A DNA stretch of 64,000 nucleotides from Bradyrhizobium oligotrophicum S58 (GCF_000344805.1 NC_020453.1:2542001-2606000); one strand, 5' to 3'; positions 42,552 to 55,510 are shown, counted from the stretch's first letter. Notes: generated by a model from the sequence alone, not told the origin. Program-made: numbers and translations.

Positions 42552-43400
42552 GTGAGCCTCGATCTCGACCAGGACGTCCGCGAGCCCGCCGATGACGGGG
42601 CTGCGTCCATTGCGTCGTGTCCGTTTCACCGGGACCTGGCGGCGGCCGAGTGGCCCGGGCGTAGCGAGCAGAAGACGCTGGTGCTGACCGGCGGCTCGCG
42701 CGGCATCGGACATGCGACGGCCAAACTGTTTTCCGATGCCGGCTGGCGCATTCTCACCTGCTCACGCCAGCCGTTCGACGGCGGGCGCTGCCCCTGGGAT
42801 TCCGGCGCCGACAATCACGTGCAGTTCGACCTCAGCGACCGCGCGGCGATCCCGCGCGCGATTGCCGAGATCAAGGCGAAGCTCGCCGGCGCGCCGCTGC
42901 ATGCCCTGATCAACAACGCCGCGATCTCGCCGAAGGCCGAGGATGGCGGCCGGCTCGATTCGCTCGCCACCCCCGTCGAGACCTGGATGACCGTGTTTCA
43001 CGTCAATTTTCTCGGGCCGATCCTGCTGGCGCGCGGACTGTTCGAGGAGTTGAAGCGCGGGCAGGGCGCTGTCGTGAACGTGACGTCGATCGTCGGCACG
43101 CGCGTCCATCCGTTCGCCGGCACGGCCTACGCGACCTCGAAAGCGGCGCTGGCCTGCCTGACCCGCGAGATGGCCCACGACTTCGCCCCGCATGGCATTC
43201 GCGTCAACGCCATCGCGCCCGGCGAGATCAAGACCGAGATGGTGTCGCCGGAGACCGAGGCGCGGTTCTCGCCGCTGATTCCGATGCGCCGGATCGGCGC
43301 TCCGGAGGAGGTCGCCAAGGTGCTGTTCTTTCTCTGCTCGGATGCGGCGAGCTACGTGACGGGTGAGGAGATTCAGATCAATGGGGGGCAGCACCTCTAG
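42552..43400 (+). CDS. fixR: FixR, short-chain dehydrogenase of the fixR-nifA operon
   Basis: The GTG start gives 282 residues. A short N-terminal extension with CPFHRDLAAAEW precedes the SDR core: VLTGGSRGIGHATA, LINNAAISPKAEDGG, catalytic VTSIVG ... YATSKAA and GEEIQINGG at the end. Its position immediately upstream of nifA and its sigma-54 promoter identify it as FixR, whose enzymatic role in nitrogen fixation is not known. The upstream activator dyad at 42355 matches the regulated fixR promoter of Bradyrhizobium. Confidence 0.88.
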   Translation: MSLDLDQDVREPADDGAASIASCPFHRDLAAAEWPGRSEQKTLVLTGGSRGIGHATAKLFSDAGWRILTCSRQPFDGGRCPWDSGADNHVQFDLSDRAAIPRAIAEIKAKLAGAPLHALINNAAISPKAEDGGRLDSLATPVETWMTVFHVNFLGPILLARGLFEELKRGQGAVVNVTSIVGTRVHPFAGTAYATSKAALACLTREMAHDFAPHGIRVNAIAPGEIKTEMVSPETEARFSPLIPMRRIGAPEEVAKVLFFLCSDAASYVTGEEIQINGGQHL

Positions 43401-43822
43401 GTTGATCCCGGCGGAGGGATGAGAACACGCCAATGTGAAGAGTCGATGCAAGCGGTTGGCAGTCAAACGGCGAATGCCATGGTGCGGGTGGAAAGTTGGT
43501 GTTCAGTTTGACCCTTTGCGATCCCGTCGCAAACAGGGCGCGCCACCCTTGAAACGTAGTCCCGGGACGCCAACACGACATCGTCTGGGCTACGCCTTTT
43601 GTCGTATGTATGGCTGTGCAACGCCCACCTTGCGCCGACTGTAAACTAATTTGTTAACATCATGAGAGCCTGCGGTTTTTCTGGTCTTTCTGTTGCACAC
43701 TACTTCTGCGGCAATGCAGCAAAGTTAGGCACGACAATCATCTGCAGTTAGGGGAGGATGTTAGAACATCTACAATCACGGGCGGCTTCGAGCGAGCCTC
43801 CGTGACGATCAGAGAAGCGGCC
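43401..43822. other. Long fixR-nifA spacer
   Basis: The 420-bp gap is unusual for an operon. It becomes AT-rich from 43620 (e.g. TGTTAACA near 43651), and besides the second sigma-54-like promoter nothing coding is seen. Confidence 0.5.
43682..43697 (+). promoter_or_regulatory. Possible second RpoN promoter directly before nifA
   Basis: TGGTCTT-TCTG-TTGCA has GG (43683-43684) and GC (43695-43696) spaced by 10 bases and a perfect -12 TTGCA. The -24 half beyond TGG differs from consensus. No TGT-N10-ACA site is clear upstream. It would allow nifA transcription apart from fixR. Confidence 0.4.
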
Positions 43823-45562
<1,740 letters not shown>

Positions 45563-45584
45563 GCAGCTTGGCTGGAGGTGCTTC

Positions 45585-45612
45585 AAGGGCGCGCGGATAG
45601 CGCGCCCTTTTT
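45585..45612 (+). terminator. Rho-independent terminator of nifA
   Basis: Perfect 10-bp stem AAGGGCGCGC (45585-45594) / GCGCGCCCTT (45600-45609) with 5-base loop GGATA, followed by TTT and continuing a T run at 45608-45612. It lies 22 bp after the nifA stop. Confidence 0.9.
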
Positions 45613-45689
45613 GCGTGAGGCGGCGGGGTCTACGCCAGTGATTCCACTGCCTCGGGTCGTTGGTTTCGACCTTTCGCCGCGTTGACGGC

Positions 45690-45985
45690 GCGCTCCCCTT
45701 TCTCATGCGGCAATCGCGTAGCGATTGTCGGCAAGCGGGGAGGGGGCGGAGGCGGGGGCTACGCCCGCCGAACGATCGTCAGCCCGCTTGTGCGGATGTT
45801 ACAAAACCTGTTCCGCATGAGCGGAATTTGCATTCCGGCTCTCGATGAGTTCGACGCTCCGCGACGCGTTACTCATGCACTACGATGTGTCATGACTTGC
45901 AGGCCGGCTCGCGGCCCCCCCACCCCCGACCCCTCCCCGCTTGCCGACAATCGCTGCGCGATTGCAGCTGGGGGAGGGGAGCTTA
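45690..45985. repeat. Pair of inverted GGGGAGGGG-type repeats between nifA and fdxN
   Basis: Hairpin GCAATCGC-GTA-GCGATTG near 45715 followed by GCAAGCGGGGAGGGG occurs once in one orientation. An inverted copy (CCCCTCCCCGCTTGCCGACAA, trimmed here) occurs near 45930-45965 with GCGCGATTGCAGC. They share the family of the 3576 cluster. Together they bracket a 200-bp unique segment. Confidence 0.65.
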
Positions 45986-46042
45986 CCGCCGGCGGGGAGA
46001 GAGGTGGGCTCAAACGCGCCAAGGTCCGATGCGCCGCGGGCC

Positions 46043-46058
46043 TGTCGCACTTGCGACA
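46043..46058 (+). promoter_or_regulatory. NifA upstream activator site 1 of fdxN-suf
   Basis: TGTCGCACTTGCGACA is TGT-N10-ACA with extended TGTCG/CGACA arms. Its centre is about 110 bp upstream of the predicted start. Confidence 0.85.
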
Positions 46059-46061
46059 TGC

Positions 46062-46077
46062 TGTCGGGAGAGCGACA
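46062..46077 (+). promoter_or_regulatory. NifA upstream activator site 2 of fdxN-suf
   Basis: TGTCGGGAGAGCGACA is TGT-N10-ACA, 19 bp after the first site, giving tandem binding sites about two helical turns apart. Confidence 0.85.
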
Positions 46078-46133
46078 GCTGACCATCCCCGGCGAAGTTT
46101 AGAATCCTCCTTAGAAATCAACCAAGTGACCTC

Positions 46134-46148
46134 TGGCACGGTGCTTGA
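46134..46148 (+). promoter_or_regulatory. RpoN -24/-12 promoter of fdxN-sufBCDS
   Basis: TGGCACG-GTGC-TTGA has a perfect -24 half. The -12 half reads TTGA where TTGC is usual. With the two NifA sites 60-90 bp upstream this is a nif promoter. The predicted start is near 46160, about 43 bp before the fdxN ATG. Confidence 0.75.
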
Positions 46149-46202
46149 AAGATACCCCCGTGAATGACGTCGTCCGATGTCGCCGGGATCGGGGAGCTGC
46201 AC

Positions 46203-46397
46203 ATGACCTACAAGATCATCGCCTCACAATGCACCGTCTGCGGGGCCTGCGAGTTCGAATGCCCGAATGCCGCCATTCGGCTCAAGAACGACATGTACAT
46301 CATCGACCCGAAGAAGTGCACCGAGTGCGAAGGCCACTTCGACGCGCCGCAGTGCGCGGCCGTCTGTCCGGTGCCGGACACCTGCGTGCCTGCCTGA
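46203..46397 (+). CDS. fdxN: FdxN-type 2[4Fe-4S] ferredoxin
   Basis: The 64-residue ferredoxin begins [19 protein letters not shown] with the first CxxCxxCxxxCP set. The second set is [21 protein letters not shown] with the eight-residue insertion typical of the FdxN/FrxA group. It supplies low-potential electrons for nitrogenase or for cluster assembly. In other rhizobia it follows nifB; here it leads the suf operon under NifA sites. An earlier ATG (46164) lies in the same frame but the family begins at 46203. Confidence 0.9.
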   Translation: MTYKIIASQCTVCGACEFECPNAAIRLKNDMYIIDPKKCTECEGHFDAPQCAAVCPVPDTCVPA

Positions 46398-46436
46398 AGC
46401 GGACGCGTGCCGGACATTTTGGAAGCGGAGTGACAG

Positions 46437-47957
<1,521 letters not shown>

Positions 47958-47996
47958 GAACGTGTCGCCTCGCGACGAGAACAGAAGGAGTGTTCG

Positions 47997-48758
47997 ATGA
48001 CGGCCTTGCTCGAAATCAAGGGGCTCCATGCCGAGATCGCCGGCGGGCGCAAGATCATCCAGGGGTTGGATCTCACAGTGAACAAGGGCGAGATCCACGC
48101 CATCATGGGCCCGAACGGCGCCGGCAAGTCGACGCTGTCCTATGTGCTCGCGGGCAAGCCCGGCTACGAGATCACGGCCGGCGAGGTCTATCTCAACGGC
48201 GAGGATTTGCTGGCGATGGCGGCGGATGAACGCGCCGCCAAGGGCGTGTTCCTCGCCTTCCAATATCCGCTGGAGATCCCCGGCGTGGCCACGCTGACCT
48301 TCCTGCGGGCGGCCTTCAACGCCCAGCGCAAGGCGCGCGGCGAGGAGGAGCTGTCGTCGCCGGACCTGATCAAGCGCGTGCGCGAGATCGCCAAGACGCT
48401 TAACATTGACGCCGACATGCTGAAGCGGCCGCTCAATGTCGGCTTCTCCGGCGGCGAGAAGAAGCGCAACGAGACGCTTCAGATGGCGCTGCTGCAGCCG
48501 TCGCTCTGCGTGCTTGACGAGACGGATTCGGGCCTCGACATCGACGCGCTCAAGGTGGTCGCCAACGGCGTCAACGCGTTGCGCTCGGCCGAGCGCGGCA
48601 TGATCGTCATCACCCATTATCAGCGGCTGCTCGACTACATCGTGCCGGACATCGTCCATGTGTTCGCGGCCGGCCGCATCGTCCGCACCGGCGCTGCGGA
48701 CCTCGCGCGCGAGCTCGAGGCGACCGGCTACGCCCAGTACCAGAGCGAAGCGGCGTAA
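47997..48758 (+). CDS. sufC: SufC ATPase of the SUF scaffold
   Basis: The 253-residue ABC-type ATPase has Walker A GPNGAGKST, Q-loop FLAFQYPLEIPGV, signature FSGGEKKRNETLQMAL and Walker B SLCVLDETDSGLD, plus the switch His in VITHYQRLLDYI. All are standard for SufC. It is followed 18 bp later by sufD. Confidence 0.97.
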   Translation: MTALLEIKGLHAEIAGGRKIIQGLDLTVNKGEIHAIMGPNGAGKSTLSYVLAGKPGYEITAGEVYLNGEDLLAMAADERAAKGVFLAFQYPLEIPGVATLTFLRAAFNAQRKARGEEELSSPDLIKRVREIAKTLNIDADMLKRPLNVGFSGGEKKRNETLQMALLQPSLCVLDETDSGLDIDALKVVANGVNALRSAERGMIVITHYQRLLDYIVPDIVHVFAAGRIVRTGAADLARELEATGYAQYQSEAA

Positions 48759-48776
48759 GGGCCGGGGAGCACGAAC

Positions 48777-50102
48777 ATGGGCGTCGCGATCCGCAAGACC
48801 AAGGCCGAGCTTGGACTGGCCGACCTGTATCAGGGCGCCCGCCGCTATCTGCCGGGCGGCGAGGAGATTACGGCCGTACGTGCGGCGGCGTTCGACCGCT
48901 TCAACACGGTGGGGCTGCCGCACCGGCGCGTCGAGGCTTGGCGCTATACCGATCTGCGCACGCAGATGAAGGAAGCCAAGCGGCTCGCGTCGCTGCCGGA
49001 CGATGCGGCCAAGGCCAGGGCGCGCGAGGCAAAGGACCTGTTCGCCGGCGCCGGCTTCCGCAAGCTTGCCATCGTCGACGGCGCCTTCGTGCCGGAGCTG
49101 TCCGACCTCGCTGACCTCGAGCCAGGCCTCACTATCCAGCCGATGGCGGATGCGCTCGCGGCCGACAAGCCGCTGCTGTCGCAGCGTCTTGGCCCGGTGG
49201 TGCCGGATGACGATCCGGCGCTCGCGCTCAACACGGCGCTCGCCGCCAACGGCGTCGTGATCCTGGTTGCGCCGGGCACGGCACTGAGCCGGCCGATCCA
49301 TGTTGCGTTCGTCACGACCAACTGGGTCGCGACCTCGATGTTCACGCGCTCGCAGGTGAACATCGGTGCCGGCGCCAGCGCGACCATCGTCGAGTCGCAT
49401 CAGGGGCCTGACGGCAGCGACTATCAGGTCAACACCGCAATGCAGCTCGTGGTCGGCGACGAGGCCCGCATCGACCACATCAAAGTCGTCAGCGAAGGCA
49501 CCAGCGCGCTGCACATCTCCTCGCTGCTCGCCAATATCGGCGCACGCGCGACCTTCAACCAGCTCGGCTTCGTCGCCGGCGGCAGCCTGGTGCGCAATCA
49601 GCTGTTCGTGCACATCGCGGGCGAGGGCACCATCGCGGACATCCGCGGCGGCTCGCTGCTGTCGGGCACCCAGCATGCGGACACGACATTGGCGATCGAA
49701 CACGCTGCCGAGAACTGCCAGAGCCGCGAGACCTTCAAGGCCGTCGTCGGCGATTCCGCCCGGGCGGTGTTCCAGGGCAAGATCACGGTCAACCCCGGCG
49801 CGCAGAAGACTGACGCCAAGATGATGTCGCGGGCGCTGCTCTTGTCCGACGAGGCCGAGGCCGACAGCAAGCCGGAGCTGGAGATCTTTGCCGACGACGT
49901 CCAGTGCGGTCACGGCACCACGACCGGCGCCATCGATGACGAGCTGCTGTTCTACCTGATGGCGCGCGGTATTCCGCCCAAGGAGGCGAGGGCGCTGCTG
50001 ATCCAGGCCTTCATCGGCGAGATCATCGAGGGCGCGGCCAATGAGAGCGTGCGGACGGCGCTGACCGAGGCGATGCTGGGCTGGCTCGGACAACGGGAGT
50101 AG
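48777..50102 (+). CDS. sufD: SufD subunit of the SUF scaffold
   Basis: The 441-residue protein has the N-terminal helical region (LPHRRVEAWRYTDLR), the long beta-helix (ALHISSLLANIGARATFNQLG, QHADTTLAIEHAAENCQSRETFKAVV) and the family end GHGTTTGAIDDELLFYLMARGIPPKEARALLIQAFIGEI. It binds SufC and completes the SufBC2D complex. Its stop TAG directly precedes the sufS ATG. Confidence 0.95.
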   Translation: MGVAIRKTKAELGLADLYQGARRYLPGGEEITAVRAAAFDRFNTVGLPHRRVEAWRYTDLRTQMKEAKRLASLPDDAAKARAREAKDLFAGAGFRKLAIVDGAFVPELSDLADLEPGLTIQPMADALAADKPLLSQRLGPVVPDDDPALALNTALAANGVVILVAPGTALSRPIHVAFVTTNWVATSMFTRSQVNIGAGASATIVESHQGPDGSDYQVNTAMQLVVGDEARIDHIKVVSEGTSALHISSLLANIGARATFNQLGFVAGGSLVRNQLFVHIAGEGTIADIRGGSLLSGTQHADTTLAIEHAAENCQSRETFKAVVGDSARAVFQGKITVNPGAQKTDAKMMSRALLLSDEAEADSKPELEIFADDVQCGHGTTTGAIDDELLFYLMARGIPPKEARALLIQAFIGEIIEGAANESVRTALTEAMLGWLGQRE

Positions 50103-51347
50103 ATGATGCATGCAGCGGTGAACGGAAGCGGCTATGATGTCGGCCGCATCCGTGCGGACTTCCCGATCCTCGGCATGCAGGTGCATGGCAAGCCGCTCGT
50201 CTATCTCGACAACGCCGCCTCGGCGCAGAAGCCGCAAGCGGTGCTGGAGCGGATGAACCAGGTCTATACGTCCGAATACGCCAACGTGCATCGCGGGCTG
50301 CACTATCTCGCCAACGCCGCCACCGAAGCCTATGAGGGCGCCCGCGCCAAGGTCGCGGCCTTTCTCAATGCCGAAAGCCCCGAACAGATCATCTTCACTC
50401 GCGGCGCCACCGAGGCGGTGAACCTGGTCGCGCAGACTTTCGGGCGCGAGCGCATCGGGCCGGGCGACGAGGTCGTGCTCTCGATCATGGAGCACCACGC
50501 CAACATCATTCCCTGGCATTTCCTCAGGGAGCGCCAGGGCGCCGTGCTCAAATGGGCTCCCGTGGACGATGCCGGCAACTTCCTGATCGACGAATTCGAG
50601 AAGCTGCTCTCGCCGCGCACCAAGATGGTGGCGATGACGCAGATGTCGAACGTGCTCGGTACGGTCGTCCCGGTCAAGGAGGTCATCCGCATCGCGCATG
50701 CGCAGGGCATTCCGGTGCTGATCGACGGCTCCCAGGCGGCCGTGCACATGGAGGTCGACGTCCGAGATCTCGATGCCGATTTCTACTGCATCACCGGGCA
50801 CAAGATCTACGGCCCCACCGGCATCGGCGCGCTCTACGGCAAACGCGAGCTGCTGGCTTCGATGCCGCCGTTCAACGGCGGCGGCGAGATGATCCGCGAG
50901 GTGTCGCGCGACTTCGTCACCTATGGCGACCCGCCGCATCGGTTCGAGGCGGGCACGCCGCCGATCGTCGAGGCCGCCGGGCTGGGCGCTGCAATCGACT
51001 ACGTGGCCTCCATCGGCAAGCAGCGCATCGCGGCGCACGAGCACGATCTCGTCACCTACGCCACCGAGCAGCTGCGCGAGATCAACTCGCTGCGGATCAT
51101 CGGCACCGCCGCCGACAAAGGCGCCATCGTTTCGTTCGAGATGCAGGGCGCCCACGCCCACGACTTCGCCACCGTCATCGACCGCTCCGGCGTCGCCGTC
51201 CGCGCCGGCACCCATTGCGCCATGCCACTGCTGCAGCGCTTCGGCGTGACAGCCACCTGCCGCGCGTCATTTGCGATGTACAACACGCGCGATGAGGTCG
51301 ATGTCCTCGTGCGCGCGCTGAAGAAGGCGCAGGAGTTCTTTGCGTAG
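50103..51347 (+). CDS. sufS: SufS cysteine desulfurase
   Basis: The 414-residue PLP enzyme of the SufS/group II class shows PLVYLDNAASAQKP near the start, the SIMEHHANIIPWH loop and the PLP lysine in TGHKIYGPTGIGALYG. The active-site cysteine is in RAGTHCAMPLLQRFG near the end. It provides persulfide sulfur to SufE. It is the last gene of the fdxN-sufBCDS operon. It may replace NifS, which is absent from the visible nif cluster. Confidence 0.96.
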   Translation: MMHAAVNGSGYDVGRIRADFPILGMQVHGKPLVYLDNAASAQKPQAVLERMNQVYTSEYANVHRGLHYLANAATEAYEGARAKVAAFLNAESPEQIIFTRGATEAVNLVAQTFGRERIGPGDEVVLSIMEHHANIIPWHFLRERQGAVLKWAPVDDAGNFLIDEFEKLLSPRTKMVAMTQMSNVLGTVVPVKEVIRIAHAQGIPVLIDGSQAAVHMEVDVRDLDADFYCITGHKIYGPTGIGALYGKRELLASMPPFNGGGEMIREVSRDFVTYGDPPHRFEAGTPPIVEAAGLGAAIDYVASIGKQRIAAHEHDLVTYATEQLREINSLRIIGTAADKGAIVSFEMQGAHAHDFATVIDRSGVAVRAGTHCAMPLLQRFGVTATCRASFAMYNTRDEVDVLVRALKKAQEFFA

Positions 51348-51396
51348 AAGCGGCCTTTCCTACACGTAGATCACGACGAAGCGGCGCCAGTGAATG

Positions 51397-51565
51397 CGCC
51401 CTCTCCCTTTTCAGGAGAGGGCAGCGCCGCTGTCAGCCCTGGACTCACTCGGGCGAGGGGGCGCGTCCGCGAGCGATGATGCTTTGAGTGTGCCGAGAGA
51501 ACCCCTCACCCGGCAGCCTCCGGCTGCCACCCTCTCCCGCAAGGGGAGAGGGTGCATCGAGGTCG
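51397..51565. repeat. GGGGAGAGGG-type palindromic repeats between sufS and sufE
   Basis: CCCTCTCCCTTTTCAGGAGAGGG-like arms near 51402 and a hairpin CGGCAGCC-TCC-GGCTGCC near 51521 are followed by ACCCTCTCCC-GCAA-GGGGAGAGGGT (about 51539-51562). The last stem can also stop transcription from either convergent gene. Confidence 0.7.
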
Positions 51566-51612
51566 ATGCGCGACAGGCGCGATCAATCAAACCAGAAATC
51601 AAACAAACAAAC

Positions 51613-52074
51613 CTACGCCGCCGCGGCCAGCGCGGCCTGCGCATCGGCCCTGATGCGGCTCACCATCGAGCGGAAGCCGTTGGAGCGCTGCGGGGTCAGA
51701 TGCTCGCGGAGGCCGAGCTGCTCGAACAGTGCGATCGGATCCGCGGCCAGGATCTCGGATGCGGTGCGGCCCGACACCATCGCGAGCAGGATCGCGACCA
51801 GGCCGCGGACGATGTGGGCGTCGCTGTCGCCGATGAAGTCGAGCGCCGGCGCTGCTGCACTGTGTCGCACCGTGGTGGCGAGCCAGACCTGACTGGTGCA
51901 GCCCTGGACCTTGTTGCTGTCGTTGCGGTCGGCGTCGGGGAGGGGCGTCAGGCCGCGGCCGAGCTCGATCACGTAGCGGTAGCGGTCGTCCCAGTCGTCG
52001 AGCAAAGCGAAATTCTCGATGATGTCCGCGATGTCGGGCATGCCCCGCGTCGCGGTCTGGGTCATCTTCAACAT
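51613..52074 (-). CDS. sufE: SufE sulfur-transfer protein
   Basis: The ATG at 52074, after CAGGAGAGG, gives 153 residues. The active cysteine C59 lies in NKVQGCTSQVW. The following helix-loop pattern matches SufE/CsdE (ADPIALFEQLGLREHLTPQRSNGFRSMVSRI). It accepts sulfur from SufS. The gene is convergent to sufS and follows the degenerate receiver gene by 13 bp, so it is driven from the divergent nifH promoter region. Confidence 0.94.
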   Translation of the reverse strand: MLKMTQTATRGMPDIADIIENFALLDDWDDRYRYVIELGRGLTPLPDADRNDSNKVQGCTSQVWLATTVRHSAAAPALDFIGDSDAHIVRGLVAILLAMVSGRTASEILAADPIALFEQLGLREHLTPQRSNGFRSMVSRIRADAQAALAAAA

Positions 52075-52087
52075 CGTCCTCTCCTGG

Positions 52088-52513
52088 TCATCTGCTGATT
52101 TCGGTGGGCACCAGCCGCGGCGATTTCGCCAAACCCGGTTCCGTACCGCGCCTTGCGTACACCGACTCCACCGCGTGCGTGACGCCATCGAAGGTGATCG
52201 GCTTGGCGATGATGGCTTCGGCCCCCTGGCGCAGGCCGGCCAAGGCCAGCGGAGCCTTCACCGAATCCGCAACGACGACGATGCCGGCGCGATTGAGCTT
52301 CCGGGCGAGCATGGCGACCGTCTCGGCGCCGTCATCCGCGATCAGGCTGGATCCGACGAGCACGACGTCGGGCGCCGAGCGGGCGGCCTTCGTCAGCGCG
52401 TCGGCGGGTTCCGCGAAGGTGAAGGTCTCATGACGCTCACTGAGGATATAGCCGAGCGCAGAGCGGACCACCTGATCGGCTTCAATGACAAAGACGCGCG
52501 CCTTGCTCGACAT
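52088..52513 (-). CDS. Degenerate response-regulator receiver domain protein
   Basis: This 141-residue single-domain protein follows the CheY-like pattern: VFVIEADQVVR for the acidic pair (E11, D13), a beta-3 strand PDVVLVGSSL and a beta-5 lysine in AIIAKPITFDG. The position of the phosphoacceptor Asp is Gly54, so it cannot be phosphorylated in the normal way. It is followed by sufE, and its upstream region shares NifA sites with nifH. Such pseudo-receivers can act by binding partners. Its presence with a sulfur transferase under nif control has no known explanation. Confidence 0.75.
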   Translation of the reverse strand: MSSKARVFVIEADQVVRSALGYILSERHETFTFAEPADALTKAARSAPDVVLVGSSLIADDGAETVAMLARKLNRAGIVVVADSVKAPLALAGLRQGAEAIIAKPITFDGVTHAVESVYARRGTEPGLAKSPRLVPTEISR

Positions 52514-52547
52514 CGAAATAACTCCTGCTGCCCGCTCGAAAACGGGT

Positions 52548-52561
52548 TTGATTTATATCAA
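52548..52561. promoter_or_regulatory. Perfect FixK/FNR box in the nifH divergent region
   Basis: TTGATTTATATCAA matches TTGAT-N4-ATCAA at every specified position. Its centre (52554.5) is 41.5 bp from the receiver ATG end on the minus side and lies beside the -12 element of the minus-strand RpoN promoter. FixK2 or FnrN could activate the receiver-sufE pair or interfere with the RpoN promoter. Confidence 0.7.
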
Positions 52562-52576
52562 GCAAACTCCGTACCG
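52561..52576 (-). promoter_or_regulatory. RpoN -24/-12 promoter of receiver-sufE operon
   Basis: Read on the minus strand, CGGTACG-GAGT-TTGCT has GG and GC spaced by 10 bases and a perfect TTGC. The expected start is near 52550, about 35 bp before the receiver ATG. The NifA sites at 52651 and 52701 are properly placed upstream for this direction as well. Confidence 0.65.
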
Positions 52577-52650
52577 CCGCGCCTGGCCGGCTGATCGCAC
52601 GTGCATCCGAACGGTTTTCGCTGGAGCGCCGCTTGAAGCCTGCGATGACG

Positions 52651-52666
52651 TGTGTCGTTTCGGACA
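52651..52666. promoter_or_regulatory. NifA upstream activator site A of nifH region
   Basis: TGTGTCGTTTCGGACA is TGT-N10-ACA. It lies about 153 bp upstream of the predicted nifH start and about 108 bp upstream of the divergent start. Confidence 0.75.
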
Positions 52667-52700
52667 GCACGGCGTAAGAGCGTCGGGTGAAAACTCCCGA

Positions 52701-52716
52701 TGTCGGGTTTGCAACA
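52701..52716. promoter_or_regulatory. NifA upstream activator site B of nifH region
   Basis: TGTCGGGTTTGCAACA is TGT-N10-ACA, centred about 103 bp before the predicted nifH start, in the usual NifA range. Confidence 0.8.
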
Positions 52717-52771
52717 CGCATAGTCTAGCGCCGACGTTGGCCGCATCTCCTTCAAAAGATGGCCTTTTTAA

Positions 52772-53851
<1,080 letters not shown>

Positions 53852-53859
53852 CCGTCACC

Positions 53860-53896
53860 GGTCATCCGGCCCATCATCTTCAGGGGCCGGATGACC
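53860..53896 (+). terminator. nifH-nifD junction hairpin
   Basis: GGTCATCCGGCCC (53860-53872) pairs perfectly with GGGCCGGATGACC (53884-53896) over 13 bp, with an 11-base loop and no T-run. It is likely a message-stabilising or partial-stop structure that keeps NifH in excess over NifDK. Confidence 0.7.
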
Positions 53897-53924
53897 TCCG
53901 CAATCGATCATCGAGGAAAGCCAG

Positions 53925-55427
53925 ATGAGCGTCACCGAGAAACAAAGCGTTGCCGAGATCAAGGCACGCAACAAGGAACTGATTGCCGAGGTCTTGAAGG
54001 TCTATCCGGAAAAGACCGCCAAGCGCCGTGCCAAGCACCTCAATGTCCACGAGAACGGCAAGTCGGACTGCGGCGTCAAGTCGAACATCAAGTCGATCCC
54101 CGGCGTCATGACCATCCGCGGTTGCGCCTACGCCGGCTCCAAGGGCGTGGTGTGGGGCCCGATCAAGGACATGATCCATATCAGCCACGGCCCGGTCGGC
54201 TGCGGCCAGTACTCCTGGGCGGCGCGCCGCAACTACTACATCGGCACGACCGGCATCGATACCTTCGTGACGATGCAGTTCACCTCCGATTTCCAGGAAA
54301 AGGACATCGTGTTCGGCGGCGACAAGAAGCTCGCCAAGATCATGGACGAGATTCAGGATCTGTTCCCGCTGAACAATGGCATCACCGTGCAGTCGGAATG
54401 CCCGATCGGCCTGATCGGCGACGACATTGAGGCGGTCTCCAAGGTCAAGTCGAAGGAGTATGACGGCAAGACCATCGTTCCGGTGCGTTGCGAAGGCTTC
54501 CGCGGCGTCTCCCAGTCGCTGGGCCACCATATCGCCAACGACGCGATCCGGGATTGGGTGTTCGACAAGATCCCGGCCGACGCGGCGCCGCGCTTCGAAC
54601 CCTCGGACTACGACGTCGCGATCATCGGAGACTACAACATCGGCGGCGATGCCTGGTCGTCGCGCATCCTGCTCGAGGAGATGGGCCTGCGCGTGATCGC
54701 CCAGTGGTCGGGTGACGGTTCGCTCGCCGAGCTGGAGGCAACGCCGAAGGCGAAGCTCAACGTGCTGCATTGTTACCGCTCGATGAACTACATCTCGCGT
54801 CACATGGAAGAGAAGTACAATATTCCGTGGTGTGAATACAACTTCTTCGGACCCAGCAAGATCGCCGAATCGCTGCGCAAGATCGCCAGCTTCTTCGACG
54901 ACAAGATCAAGGAAGGTGCCGAGCGCGTCATCGCCAAGTACCAGCCCCTGATGGACGCGGTGATCGCCAAGTACCGGCCGCGCCTCGAAGGCAAGACCGT
55001 GATGCTGTTCGTCGGCGGCCTGCGTCCGCGCCACGTGATCGGCGCCTACGAGGATCTCGGCATGGAGGTCGTCGGAACCGGCTACGAGTTCGGCCACAAT
55101 GACGACTATCAGCGCACCGCCCAGCACTACGTCAAGGACGGCACGCTGATCTATGACGACGTGACCGGTTACGAGTTCGAGAAGTTCGTCGAGAAGGTCC
55201 AGCCGGATCTGGTCGGATCGGGCATCAAGGAAAAGTACGTGTTCCAGAAGATGGGCGTGCCGTTCCGCCAGATGCACTCCTGGGACTACTCGGGTCCCTA
55301 TCACGGCTATGACGGGTTCGCGATCTTCGCCCGCGACATGGACATGGCCATCAACTCGCCGGTCTGGAAGATGGCCAAGGCGCCCTGGAAGCAGGCGCCC
55401 AAGCCGTTGCTGCAGGCGGCCGAGTAA
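53925..55427 (+). CDS. nifD: Nitrogenase molybdenum-iron protein alpha chain NifD
   Basis: The 500-residue protein has the P-cluster cysteines in CAYAGS...[10 protein letters not shown] and [11 protein letters not shown]. The FeMo-cofactor cysteine is in [12 protein letters not shown] and the His ligand in [18 protein letters not shown]. Length and all ligands agree with a molybdenum nitrogenase. It pairs with NifK. Confidence 0.99.
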   Translation: MSVTEKQSVAEIKARNKELIAEVLKVYPEKTAKRRAKHLNVHENGKSDCGVKSNIKSIPGVMTIRGCAYAGSKGVVWGPIKDMIHISHGPVGCGQYSWAARRNYYIGTTGIDTFVTMQFTSDFQEKDIVFGGDKKLAKIMDEIQDLFPLNNGITVQSECPIGLIGDDIEAVSKVKSKEYDGKTIVPVRCEGFRGVSQSLGHHIANDAIRDWVFDKIPADAAPRFEPSDYDVAIIGDYNIGGDAWSSRILLEEMGLRVIAQWSGDGSLAELEATPKAKLNVLHCYRSMNYISRHMEEKYNIPWCEYNFFGPSKIAESLRKIASFFDDKIKEGAERVIAKYQPLMDAVIAKYRPRLEGKTVMLFVGGLRPRHVIGAYEDLGMEVVGTGYEFGHNDDYQRTAQHYVKDGTLIYDDVTGYEFEKFVEKVQPDLVGSGIKEKYVFQKMGVPFRQMHSWDYSGPYHGYDGFAIFARDMDMAINSPVWKMAKAPWKQAPKPLLQAAE

Positions 55428-55444
55428 TCACCACCGCCCACGGC

Positions 55445-55470
55445 CTGGCTCTCCTTCGGCGGAGAGCCAG
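55445..55470 (+). terminator. nifD-nifK junction hairpin
   Basis: CTGGCTCTCC (55445-55454) and GGAGAGCCAG (55461-55470) pair perfectly over 10 bp with loop TTCGGC. No T-run. Probably shapes the stability of the nifD and nifK messages. Confidence 0.65.
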
Positions 55471-55510
55471 CGCTCCCTGATCGACACAGGAAAATAGAGA
55501 GGGTACTCCC

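Noticed and set aside
42427..42555. A 42-codon frame between the fixR promoter and fixR, ending in a GTGA overlap with the fixR start
   Set aside because: It would start right at the predicted transcription start without a ribosome-binding site and has no conserved features. It might be a leader peptide, but evidence is insufficient.
43720..43750. TTAGGCACGACAATCATCTGC as a -24/-12 promoter before nifA
   Set aside because: The GG to GC distance is 14 bases, not 10, so it does not fit sigma-54.
45690..46000. Repeated GC-rich segments that resemble a short CRISPR-like array
   Set aside because: Only two inverted copies without regular spacers, and no cas genes; they fit the palindromic repeat family seen elsewhere.
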